From Bacteroidia bacterium (GTDB taxonomy: Bacteria; Bacteroidota; Bacteroidia; Cytophagales; Cyclobacteriaceae), in NCBI GenBank assembly GCA_012031955.1, contig JAAURZ010000005.1, positions 1 through 15,394 of the forward strand: DNA of 15,394 nucleotides, written 5' to 3'. The position numbers and the translations under genes are program-made. The notes beneath the pieces are model-generated. The model had not been told where the DNA came from. It was given only the letters and a program-made list of their open reading frames with translations, and did no database searches. Positions 1-7,073 of the stretch are shown one piece after another (the first letter of the stretch is position 1; the number at the start of each line of letters is the position of its first letter).

Positions 1-84
1 CGTAACGCTACTTGATTTTTCCCTGACGGCAAGTGCCTGCGGAGAAAGTGTTACTAGCTGCGTTGTAATCCCGTTGTGAATGGC

Positions 85-345
85 TCAATGAAGCACTCGT
101 AAAAAAAGTTCGACATAGGTCAGGTCTAGCTCGGGCTTTGCTGCTTCTGGCATTAACTGCACGATGGATAGGTACTGACCTTCATCCACGGGATACCTGT
201 CCAGCAGGGATTTGTCTTCAGCTTTGGAAATCAGTATGGCCTTGAGTTGGTCGACAGGTATGTGGCTAATGTCATGCACCGAGTGCAGCGAATCACTGTG
301 TACACTATATGCACAAATAACTCTTCTGATGTTGATGTGACTCAT
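85..345 (-). CDS. small hypothetical protein, DUF7683-like
   Basis: An 86-residue protein with no signal peptide and no membrane segment. The order of features, a leading beta-strand (RRVICAYSV), then a basic/acidic strand, then IPVDQLKAIL and RYPVDEGQ, resembles the small DUF7683 proteins of Bacteroidota and Firmicutes, which have the pattern strand, strand, (I/L)xxIPLxxLQ, YP(I/V). Those proteins have no established function; some lie near immunity-type genes. The ATG at 345 is preferred to an in-frame TTG at 366, because a promoter-like TAACCTTG (364-371) would cover the TTG. The stop is TGA at 85-87. The family match is from memory of the pattern and is tentative; the ORF itself could be spurious, but its composition looks protein-like towards the C-terminus. 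Confidence 0.5.
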   Translation of the reverse strand: MSHINIRRVICAYSVHSDSLHSVHDISHIPVDQLKAILISKAEDKSLLDRYPVDEGQYLSIVQLMPEAAKPELDLTYVELFLRVLH

Positions 346-363
346 CGATATATGTTGACAGTT

Positions 364-395
364 CAAGGTTACGCCAATTGCTAGCGAAACAGCAA
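364..395 (-). promoter_or_regulatory. possible Bacteroidota-type promoter for the small gene at 85-345
   Basis: Read on the minus strand, TAACCTTG (371 to 364) differs by one base from the Bacteroidota -7 consensus TAnnTTTG, and a TTG lies 21 nt upstream. This would give a leader of about 14 nt before the ATG at 345. The evidence is a motif match only. Confidence 0.3.
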
Positions 396-732
396 TAAGA
401 TAATTCGAAACAAGATATGCTCAACATAGAGCAATGAAACAATTTTCATTTTTGCTTATTTTCAACACGGATTGTCATTAAGCATGCGAATGAGTTTATG
501 GATCATCAGAGGAGAATATACGAGGGAGTGTCGTAAAAGAAATCATGACGATAAAATTCAATGCGGCTTAGCGCTAGAGGCTACCTGTATCTACTTTGTA
601 CTTTACTTTTTTGAGAGTGGGACTGACGAGTCAAACCAACAATATGCGATCGTATGTACATTCCAGCAAATGCAATATTTCAATACGACAACCGAAAATT
701 GTCCGATTATAGTATTGAAATACTACTAGATG
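367..732. other. AT-rich intergenic stretch without a convincing gene
   Basis: This region lies between the small gene's upstream side and the ppc stop. One open frame runs from a TTG at 472 to 729 on the plus strand, but it has an unusual composition (Cys/Tyr/Gln rich), no ribosome-binding site and no family resemblance. The notable element is the inverted repeat at 678-724. I see no tRNA, no insertion-sequence ends and no CRISPR repeats. Confidence 0.6.
678..724. repeat. nested inverted repeat downstream of ppc, possible transcription end structure
   Basis: TTTCAATAC (678-686) pairs perfectly with GTATTGAAA (712-720). Directly inside it GACAA (687-691) pairs with TTGTC (699-703) around a 7-nt loop, leaving an 8-nt bulge on one side. 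AGTATT (711-716) and AATACT (719-724) form a second, alternative palindrome. The element begins 9 nt past the ppc stop, where a terminator or 3' stabilising hairpin would sit. It is AT-rich and has no clear U-tract, so it is not a canonical intrinsic terminator. Confidence 0.5.
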
Positions 733-3311
733 CTAAGCCGAATTGCGGGCGGCGTTGATGATGCCAAACATGCAGCGCAGCACCAGTTTGCGATATTGGC
801 TCTCGTAGGGCTTTTCTTTAGCGTTAAGGTCACGCAGGTGCTGCAGCGCAAACTGCTGTATGGTAATTAGCGGCAGTACAATGCGTTCGCGCAATTTCAC
901 CGAGTCTCTGTTCACGGGGTTGTTCTCCATCAACTCATGCAGGCCCGACACTTCAAGTATCAGCGTCATCGAAAGTTTGTACTCGTTGTACATCATCTTC
1001 CAAAAATCCTTAAACTCTTTGTCCTTCGACAGGTAGGCTGTGGCGGGATAGAATGTTTTTGTAAGCGACATCATACTGTTGCTCAGCAGCGTGCGGAAGA
1101 AGAGCGAGTTCTTGTACAACGCTTTCACTTCCTTCATCTTTCCCTTGCGCTGCATTTCCTTTAGCGCAGTGCCGACGCCGTAAAAGCCGGGAATGTTCTG
1201 CTTCATTTGCGCCCACGAACCCACAAAGGGGATAGCGCGCAGATCTTCAAACTTGAGACCTTCGCCGGCATTGCGCTTCACCGGCCGCGACCCGATGTTG
1301 GTATCGCCAAAGTAAGTAAGTGGTGTTACCTTCTCGAGGTAGGGCACAAACTTGGGGTGGTTCTTCAGTGCCAGGTATGCCTTGTGGCCTTCGGTGGCCA
1401 GCAATTCCATCAGCGCGTGCTCACCGTCGTCCAACTGGTTGTCGGGACTTCTGAACACATCGTTCTCGAGGCCGGCCGAAAGCAGTTGTTCCAGGTTGTA
1501 CTTGCACGACACGGGCTTGCCGAAGTTGGAACTGATGGTTTGGCCTTGTATGGTTATTTGCACTTCGCGGTCTTCTATGGTTTCTCCCAGCGACGCATAG
1601 AAGTCGTGCGTATTGCCTCCGCCGCGGGCCGGCGGCCCTCCCCTGCCGTCGAAGAAAACGGCAGTGAATCCGTGGTCGCGCGTGATTTTGGTGAGGTTTT
1701 CCTTGGCGCGGTAAATCGACCAGTTTGCGCGCAGGTATCCGCCGTCTTTTGTGCCGTCGGAGAAGCCCAGCATGATGGTTTGCTTGCCTCCGCGTTGTTC
1801 CAGATGCTTGCGGTAAGCTGGTATCGCGTATAGGGCATCCATCACCTCAGGCGCCTGCATGAGGTCTTCGATCGTCTCAAACAACGGCACTATGTCCAGC
1901 GGCATGTCGCCATCGCTTGCGAGTACAAGTTTCGAGAGTTGAAACACACGAATCACATCTACCGCCGATTGGCAGTTGCTGATCACGTAGCGATGGCAGC
2001 CATCCTCGCCATTCAGTTTTTGTATGTCGCCGATACTTTTGACGGTCTCGATCAATTCGATCACAAATTCGTCGTCAAACTTCATCGACTGCGGTTTAAA
2101 CTTCAATCCGAGCAGCGTATCGATCTTGGCCTGTTCATCGAGCGCTTCGAAATTTTCAAGTTTTTTGTTTTTGGAACTTAATTGCTTCAGTATGGCCTCC
2201 CACACATAAATGTGCTTGCGGCTATCCTGCCGTACATCCATGCTCGCAAAGTTGAACCCGAAGATTCGGACCTTCAGTATGAATGCTCCAGACAAGTTGA
2301 GAAACAATCCATCGTGTTCTTTAATGAGGGTGGTACGCGCCTTCATGAGGTCGGCCAGCAGCTCATCGGCATTGTTGTAAGACTCCATGGCGGGCAGGCC
2401 GTAGGCGATGCCATACACCTTGCGTTCGGCCCTGATCATAATGGTGTCTACGTTTTTGAACGTGAGCCGGCGTCGCAAAATGCGCAGGTCGCGGTGATAG
2501 CATTTGAGTATGATACCGCGCAAATGCTGCGCTACCTTGTACGTGACGTCGTGTGTCACGAAGGGGTTGCCGTCGCGATCGCCGCCAGGCCAGAAACCGA
2601 TTTTGATAAGCTCGTTGTTCTTCCACGTTTCCGGGTCGATCCTCAATCCTTCCTGAAACTTGATGATGATGTCGGGAATTACCTGATAAAAAACATTTTC
2701 CAAAAACCAACCGAGGCTCACGGCCTCGTCGTAGGGTGTTGGCTTCTGCTTGTTAATGAACGCCGTTTTACCGAGCTGCCGCAGCAACAGGTTGATGTGT
2801 TCAAGGTGGCTGTCGCGGATGGACAGCTCCAGGTCGTTCAGGATCGCCAGCACGTTGCCCGGGTAAAATTGGGTAGGATGCGCGGTAAGCACGATGCGCA
2901 CGCTGAATGCTTCCAGTTTTTGCGCAGTGCTTCCATCGTGTTCTCTGACTGCGCGCGCAGCAGCAATGCCGAAATGGTGCCCTTGCCTTTGAGGTCGTTC
3001 ACTTCTTCGAACGCGGCGTCCTCCACCGAATCGAAGAGTACCACCTGGCGTTCGGCATATTGTATCATCCGAAACAGCAGGTCCAGTTGTTCCTCGCGCG
3101 ATGCCTTCGGCGTGTAGTCCTTAAAGAATTTAGCCATGATGGCCTTCGGGTCTTTGCCCTGGTCGAAACCCATTTCGCACTGCTGCTGCAGCATTGGCAA
3201 CAGCGTACCGGTACGATAAATGCCCTTGTAGGGCAGGTTCAGGAACAAACTGTTATAGATATGGTAGCGGGTAGAAACCGCCTGATCATATGTGCTGGAT
3301 ACGTTGGACAT
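733..3311 (-). CDS. ppc: phosphoenolpyruvate carboxylase (one apparent frameshift)
   Basis: Cytosolic anaplerotic enzyme that carboxylates phosphoenolpyruvate with bicarbonate to oxaloacetate, feeding the TCA cycle. Restoring one base gives 859 residues, a normal family length. Visible signatures are LTAHPTQ with catalytic His about 145, GGDRDGNP (243-250), MLGFSDGTKDGGYL (514-527), the mobile-loop type FDGRGGPPARGGG starting near 554, and a C-terminus ending ARNSA that parallels the (M/L)RNTG end of the family. The reading frame breaks at 2917-2921: minus-strand CGC-AAAAA-CTGG has five A where six restore ALRKKLEAFSVRIVLTAHPT. Residues 1-131 (3311 to about 2920) are in one frame and the rest in another. 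The ATG at 3311 lies about 20 nt below a strong promoter match. The family call is secure. Whether the gene is really broken is unresolved; a homopolymer error is likelier. Confidence 0.95.
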
Positions 3312-3331
3312 GCCTTGGGTAAAGATTCAGG

Positions 3332-3361
3332 CAAAGTTATTAATATCGAATAGGTATTCAA
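3332..3361 (-). promoter_or_regulatory. Bacteroidota-type promoter of ppc
   Basis: On the minus strand a perfect TAACTTTG -7 element (3339 to 3332) has TTG 19 nt upstream (3361 to 3359). This fits the primary sigma factor consensus of Bacteroidota (TTTG / TAnnTTTG). The expected start of transcription near 3327 gives a leader of about 16 nt. This is the best promoter match in the window. Confidence 0.6.
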
Positions 3362-3465
3362 CAGAATCCGCATTTTCTGCAAATGTTTCAAAGAACACGG
3401 CGGCCATTTCAAAAAATGAAAAATTGCAAATACCTCATACGTTGGCGGAAAGCGGGAATACAAAA

Positions 3466-3491
3466 AGGCAGCATCCGGATGAACGCTGCCT
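3466..3491 (-). terminator. intrinsic terminator of the DUF1573 gene
   Basis: On the minus strand AGGCAGC and GCTGCCT form a perfect 7-bp GC-rich stem around a 12-nt loop, followed directly by a T-run (CCTTTTTG). The structure starts 25 nt after the DUF1573 stop, and it separates that gene from ppc, which has its own promoter further along. Confidence 0.8.
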
Positions 3492-3516
3492 CTGCGGACT
3501 GGTACACTGACTTTCT

Positions 3517-3930
3517 CTATTCTACCACTTCGCCTTTTATATTGAGTACCACCGCACCATCGTCGGTGTTGGCGTTTACGGTAATCGTTTTGGTAAACAC
3601 GCCCGGGTTTGCAGCATTGAAAGTAGCTTTCACAAAACCCTTTTCGCCCGGCTGCACCGGTTCTTTCGAGTAGTCGGCTACAGTGCATCCGCACGATGCT
3701 TTTACTGACGAGATCACCAGCGGGCTGTTGCCATTATTCGTGAAGGTAAATTCGTGCGACACGGGGGTGCCCTTCTTGATTTGTCCGAAGTCGTGTGTTG
3801 TTTCGTTCCACGTAAGGGCTTCGACTGCGTGGGCGAATGCCGGCACGATGCTGTTCATGGCGATACGCTGGCCGAATGCAACGCCAATAAATGCGAGTGC
3901 CAACGCGGAAAGGAGAATTTTCTTTTTCAT
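3517..3930 (-). CDS. secreted DUF1573 domain protein
   Basis: A 137-residue protein with an N-terminal signal peptide (MKKKILLSALALAFIGVAFG, cleavage likely after residue 20-24 or near the later A-rich segment). After it comes one DUF1573 domain with the family marks THDFGQIKKG, F(T/I)FTNNG, VKASCGCT and a closing beta-rich NIKGE. The domain is an immunoglobulin-like (ASH/HYDIN-type) fold, common in Bacteroidota, of unknown function and probably periplasmic or surface-associated. The ATG at 3930 is chosen because the signal peptide starts exactly there; a longer TTG frame from 3996 would place charged sequence ahead of it. It is divergent from the sensor-kinase gene across 198 bp holding the TGTTAA array, so the adjacent regulator may control it. 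It has its own terminator. Confidence 0.9.
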   Translation of the reverse strand: MKKKILLSALALAFIGVAFGQRIAMNSIVPAFAHAVEALTWNETTHDFGQIKKGTPVSHEFTFTNNGNSPLVISSVKASCGCTVADYSKEPVQPGEKGFVKATFNAANPGVFTKTITVNANTDDGAVVLNIKGEVVE

Positions 3931-4008
3931 AATAGTGTAGTCTTTTGTGTTGGAAATAATTGAATCGAATTCGATATAACAAAGGTGCTGCAACAACCTG
4001 AAAAGCGC

Positions 4009-4050
4009 TGTTAACGACTTTCTAATGCTTGTTAAAGAGATGTTAAAGAG
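4009..4050. promoter_or_regulatory. phased TGTTAA direct repeats, probable OmpR-family response-regulator site
   Basis: Exact TGTTAA hexamers start at 4009, 4030 and 4041, with a degenerate TTCTAA at 4020. Spacings are 11, 10 and 11 bp, so all lie on one face of the helix. The last two are part of a longer exact repeat, TGTTAAAGAG. OmpR/PhoB/PhoP-family regulators are known to bind tandem hexamers at 10-11 bp spacing. The array lies between the DUF1573 gene and the two-component operon and ends 3 nt before the putative -33 element of the kinase promoter, a typical activator position. That the regulator encoded at 5399-6082 binds here is inference. Confidence 0.65.
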
Positions 4051-4053
4051 TGG

Positions 4054-4081
4054 TTGTCCACCAATCTTTGTTGTAATTTTA
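4054..4081 (+). promoter_or_regulatory. probable promoter of the two-component operon
   Basis: TTG (4054-4056), a 17-nt spacer and TAATTTTA (4074-4081) resemble the Bacteroidota -33/-7 pair, with one mismatch in the -7 element. The expected transcript starts near 4086, giving a leader of about 43 nt before the ATG at 4129. The TGTTAA array lies immediately upstream. Confidence 0.45.
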
Positions 4082-4128
4082 TCATGCCGAAATGGCTGTT
4101 GGGTGCCTTTCGGCGAAATTGACCGATC

Positions 4129-5402
4129 ATGAAGAATTCAACCATCCGTGTGATTGTTATTTTGGCGGTGTTGTGCATCGCCGGTATTACCATCACACAG
4201 ATTTATTGGGTTCGCCGCGCCTTCGACCTGAAGGAGGCCGAGTTTGAAAGAACGGTAAATACGGCATTGTACAATGTTGCCCACCAGATATTCGACATCA
4301 ACAAAACACCATCGCCGGCAATCAACCCGGTGAAGCAGGTTTCTACCAACTACTTTGTGGTAATGGTTAACAGCGAAGTGGACGCAACCCTGCTGGAGTT
4401 TCTGCTCACCTCGGAGTTTGAGCGGCGCAACATCAAGGCGGATTTCGAGTATGGCATCTACGATTGCACCCACGAGAAGATGGTATACGGCGACTATGTG
4501 CCGCTGCAAACTTCGCGCGACCAGCAGGGCACCAAGAGCTTACCGAAATGGTCGACACAAGGCTACTATTTCGGCGTGCAGTTTCCCTATCGTGAAGCAC
4601 ATATCATCAACCAGATGGGCATCTGGTCATTCTCATCGGCGGTGCTTTTGCTGGTGATTCTGTTTTCAGCTACACCCTGTTCGTCATCCTCAAACAGAAA
4701 AGGCTTTCTGAAATTCAAAAGGACTTCATCAACAACATGACGCACGAGTTCAAGACACCTATCTCCACCATTGCCGTGTCCACCGAAGTGCTGAAAGACC
4801 CCGACATTGTGCGCCAGCCTGAGCGGCTGCTCAACTACACAAGCATTATCGAAAAAGAAAACAACCGGCTTAAGCAGCAGGTGGAGCGCGTGTTGCAAAT
4901 GGCCAAGCTCGACAAGGAAGATTATGGCTTGCGCAAAGAGCTGGTAGATGTGCACGACATCATACGGGAATCGATACGCAGCGTCACCATGGGCCTGCAC
5001 AATCACAAGGCGCCGATCCAATGCCAACTGGATGCATTGCAGCATGTGCTGGCGGCGGACAAGCTCCACCTCACCAACGTATTTTACAACCTGCTCGACA
5101 ATGCGCTGAAGTATTGCACCAAGGCGCCCGAAATACATATCAACACACAAAACACAGCCACGCACCTGGTCGTTACAGTGAGTGACAACGGCATTGGCAT
5201 AGCACCGGAAAACCACCGGCGTATATTTCAAAAGTTTTACCGCGTGCCCACGGGCAACGTGCACGACGTGAAAGGCTTTGGCCTCGGACTTAACTATGTA
5301 AAAGGTATTGTGGAAAATCACGGCGGAAAAATATCCCTGCAAAGCCAACTCGGCCACGGCTGCATGTTCACCCTGTCACTGCCGCTTAACCAAAGTCTAT
5401 GA
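4129..5402 (+). CDS. sensor histidine kinase, RprX-like (one apparent frameshift)
   Basis: Membrane-bound sensor kinase that should phosphorylate the downstream regulator. With one base restored it is 424 residues: a transmembrane helix at about 7-26, a periplasmic sensor region to about 163, a second helix at about 164-188 and no HAMP domain. HisKA follows with phospho-acceptor His 206 in NMTHEFKTP. The HATPase_c domain has the N box around Asn 325 (LLDNALKY), DNGIGIA at 353-359 and GFGLGL at 383-388. The frame breaks in the second helix at 4663-4666: CTG-TTTT-CAGC has four T, and five restore LFFSYTLFVILKQKR. The downstream frame can begin at ATG 4737 but would then lack membrane and sensor parts. 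The stop overlaps the regulator start by ATGA. RprX of Bacteroides is the closest remembered relative; the symbol is left empty because the signal is unknown. Confidence 0.9.
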
Positions 5403-6082
5403 CGACAGACCCCAAGATCCTGCTGGTGGAAGACGACCCAAACCTGGCCTTCGTAATTCAGGACAATCTGAAGCTGAAAGGTTTTGATGTGAGCCTCTAC
5501 CACGATGGCGACACTGCCGAACAAGCATTTCTGCATGGGCACTTCCACTTGTGCATACTCGACGTAATGCTCCCCCGTAAGGACGGTTTCACCCTGGCAA
5601 GGAGCATTCGGGCGAAAAACCAGGATGTGCCCATCCTCTTTCTCACCGCCAAGTCGATGATGGAGGACAAGCTTCAGGGCTTCGAGAGTGGCGCCGACGA
5701 CTACATCACCAAGCCATTCAGCCTCGAAGAACTGTATTGCAGAATAGAAGTATGGTTGCGGCGCAGCATTCCCTTGCGTGAGCCCGGCATGGTATACAGG
5801 CTTGGCGAATTTGAGTTTGACTTTCCCAAGCTCACGCTGCGTCATAACGCCGAAGAAAAAACACTCACGTCGAAAGAGGCTGAGGTGCTGAAGCTGCTGT
5901 TTGAAAACCGCGACCGCGTGCTGAAGCGGGAAGAAATATTGAACCAGGTGTGGGGCAACGACGATTATTTTATGGGCCGCAGCATGGATGTATTTATTTC
6001 CAAGCTGCGCAAGTACCTCAAGCACGATCCGTCGGTGCAGATCGTGAACTACCACGGCGTCGGCTTCCGCCTCGAAGTTTGA
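5399..6082 (+). CDS. OmpR-family response regulator, RprY-like
   Basis: A 227-residue cytoplasmic DNA-binding regulator. The receiver domain (about 5-120) has the acidic pair Asp 12/13, phospho-acceptor Asp 55 in ILDVMLPRKDG, Thr 83 and Lys 105 (KPF). A winged-helix domain follows (about 130-227) with LTSKEAEVLKLL, the recognition helix around MDVFISKLRKYL and the hairpin motif GVGFRLEV. It overlaps the kinase stop by ATGA, so the two are co-translated and are very probably a cognate pair. This domain type binds tandem hexamers, which fits the TGTTAA repeats ahead of the operon. The gene is intact. Target genes beyond the operon and the divergent DUF1573 gene cannot be named from the window. 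Confidence 0.95.
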   Translation: MTTDPKILLVEDDPNLAFVIQDNLKLKGFDVSLYHDGDTAEQAFLHGHFHLCILDVMLPRKDGFTLARSIRAKNQDVPILFLTAKSMMEDKLQGFESGADDYITKPFSLEELYCRIEVWLRRSIPLREPGMVYRLGEFEFDFPKLTLRHNAEEKTLTSKEAEVLKLLFENRDRVLKREEILNQVWGNDDYFMGRSMDVFISKLRKYLKHDPSVQIVNYHGVGFRLEV

Positions 6083-6107
6083 GCATTTACCATTATACGG
6101 GTGCGGT

Positions 6108-6133
6108 ATGCAACCGAAATAACCCGGTTGTAT
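6108..6133 (+). promoter_or_regulatory. stem-loop covering the start codon of the small membrane-protein gene
   Basis: ATGCAACCG (6108-6116) and CGGTTGTAT (6125-6133) can form a 9-bp stem with one G-U pair around an 8-nt loop. The 3' arm includes the first two bases of the ATG at 6132. It lies 25 nt after the regulator stop. There is no U-tract, so it is unlikely to be an intrinsic terminator; it could instead limit translation of the small gene. Confidence 0.4.
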
Positions 6134-6427
6134 GTCATTAGGATTCGGCGCACTCAAAGAAATGAACGATTCCATGCAGCGGAATCGTGATCTCCTGAAG
6201 GGAAACAAGAAAAGTAAAATTTGATCGCGATGCTGATTGTGGAACCTGCAAGATCGGCAACCAGTCGCCCGCAGACACGGTAAGGGCGACGCCCGGGGAG
6301 TTGGACGAAATTAGAAGGGGCCGCGCAACTCGAACGCCGAAGTGATATTGTCAAAAGACTGGTTGCGCTCGCAATTATCAGCGTCGTTGTTATCGGTTCG
6401 GTGGCAGTATCTGTTATCTTCGGGTGA
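6132..6427 (+). pseudogene. small C-terminally anchored membrane protein, broken by two indels
   Basis: No single frame is open, but three consecutive frames join into one coherent 97-residue protein. The N-terminal part starts MSLGFGALKEMNDSM and continues to KGNKKSK, a basic amphipathic segment. A frame change at AGTAAAATTTGA (6216-6219, one A too many, or two too few) leads to FDRDADCGTCK and on to GELDEIRR. A second change in AAGGGGCC (one G too many, near 6315-6318) leads to QLERRSDIVKRLV and a hydrophobic helix (ALAIISVVVIGSVAVSV) that ends the protein at TGA 6425-6427. Many Bacteroidota carry proteins of about 80-100 residues with this plan: a start like MSFG, a Lys/Asn-rich middle, an E..RR helix and a C-terminal helix. 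Their function is unknown. It may be decayed, or it may share the indel errors seen elsewhere here. It lies 49 nt behind the regulator gene. Confidence 0.6.
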
Positions 6428-6453
6428 TATTCCAACCCAAATCATCCGACATC

Positions 6454-6780
6454 ATGGCGTTCATCGACCTCAACACACAACCCTCCAGGGAAATCGCTCC
6501 CGGATTCCACGGCAAGTTCATCCACACCGACAACATCTCCATCGCACATTGGGATATTCGTAAAGGCGCGTCCATTCCTTTACATGATCACGTGCACGAA
6601 ATGGTTGTGAATGTTGTAGCAGGCGAATTGGAACTCACCGTAGGTGGCGAGGTCAAGGTTTTGAAACCCGGCATGTGCGCCACCATTCCCGGTCATGTGC
6701 CACACAAAGCAACGGCCATCACAGATTGCCAGGTGATTGACGTGTTCTACCCGGTGCGCGAAGACTACAAGTCGCTGTGA
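6454..6780 (+). CDS. cupin-domain protein
   Basis: A single-domain cupin of 108 residues, cytoplasmic, without signal peptide. Motif 1 is present as HDHVHEM (metal-ligand His pair and Glu at about 44-49) followed by the conserved turn VAGELELTVGGE; motif 2 is PGMCATIPGHVPHKA with its His. Such small proteins bind a divalent metal and may be isomerases, dioxygenases or ligand sensors; the substrate cannot be read from sequence. The ATG at 6454 is preferred to an upstream GTG at 6424 because the cupin family usually starts a few residues before the first strand and because that GTG lies inside the preceding small gene. It overlaps the DUF952 gene by GTGA, so the two are translationally coupled. 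Confidence 0.88.
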   Translation: MAFIDLNTQPSREIAPGFHGKFIHTDNISIAHWDIRKGASIPLHDHVHEMVVNVVAGELELTVGGEVKVLKPGMCATIPGHVPHKATAITDCQVIDVFYPVREDYKSL

Positions 6781-7073
6781 TATACCATGTAATGCGGCAG
6801 GCCGAGTGGGAGCAAGTGAAACACCTTGCCGAATATGAAGGAGACACCTTGCTTACGGAAGGCTTCATTCACTGCAGCACGCACCGCCAGGTCGCCGGTG
6901 TGATTGAACGGTATTTCAAACCGGGTGAGGCGTTGGTGGTATTGCATATCGACACGAGCAAGTTGCTGGCGCCAATAAAATATGAAGCATCAACGGGCGG
7001 CGAATTATTCCCCCACGTTTATGGCGTCATTCCGATTGTAGCCGTGGTGCGCGCCGAGGTGTGGCCAGGCTAG
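6777..7073 (+). CDS. DUF952 family protein
   Basis: A 98-residue cytoplasmic protein matching DUF952 over its whole length. Family marks are the start MIYHV, W in the first helix, EGFIHCST (about 27-34), QV near 38, LVVLHIDTSKL, IKYEAS and GELFPHVYGVIPI near the C-terminus. The family has no proven activity; its conserved His, Cys, Ser and Glu suggest a small enzyme or an ADP-ribosyl-related fold, but that is unproven. The start is GTG at 6777, placed exactly at the family N-terminus and overlapping the cupin stop by four bases. Its TAG stop shares the palindrome CTAG (7070-7073) with the TAG of the convergent recO gene. Confidence 0.88.
   Translation: MIYHVMRQAEWEQVKHLAEYEGDTLLTEGFIHCSTHRQVAGVIERYFKPGEALVVLHIDTSKLLAPIKYEASTGGELFPHVYGVIPIVAVVRAEVWPG

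Noticed and set aside
472..729. Plus-strand open frame from TTG in the left intergenic stretch
   Set aside because: Weak start, odd composition, no ribosome-binding site, and it runs into the inverted repeat at 678-724.
1207..1833. Plus-strand open frame (208 residues) within ppc
   Set aside because: Antisense to the most conserved catalytic region of ppc; no domain signature.
2182..3117. Long plus-strand open frame (311 residues)
   Set aside because: It lies antisense to conserved ppc and spans the frame break there; composition is that of a shadow frame, without family match.
4663..4666. Programmed ribosomal frameshifting in the sensor kinase
   Set aside because: A short T-run without a slippery heptamer or a downstream structure, and similar breaks occur in unrelated genes, so a sequence error explains it better.
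4587..5357. Minus-strand open frame (256 residues) opposite the kinase
   Set aside because: Shadow of a coding strand with HisKA and ATPase motifs; His/Val-rich composition without meaning.
5318..6208. Minus-strand open frame (296 residues) opposite the response regulator
   Set aside because: Antisense to a complete, well-conserved regulator; no recognisable domain.
6154..6435. Minus-strand open frame over the broken small gene
   Set aside because: The plus strand carries a coherent protein in three frames; this is its mirror with low-complexity Thr/Ser sequence.
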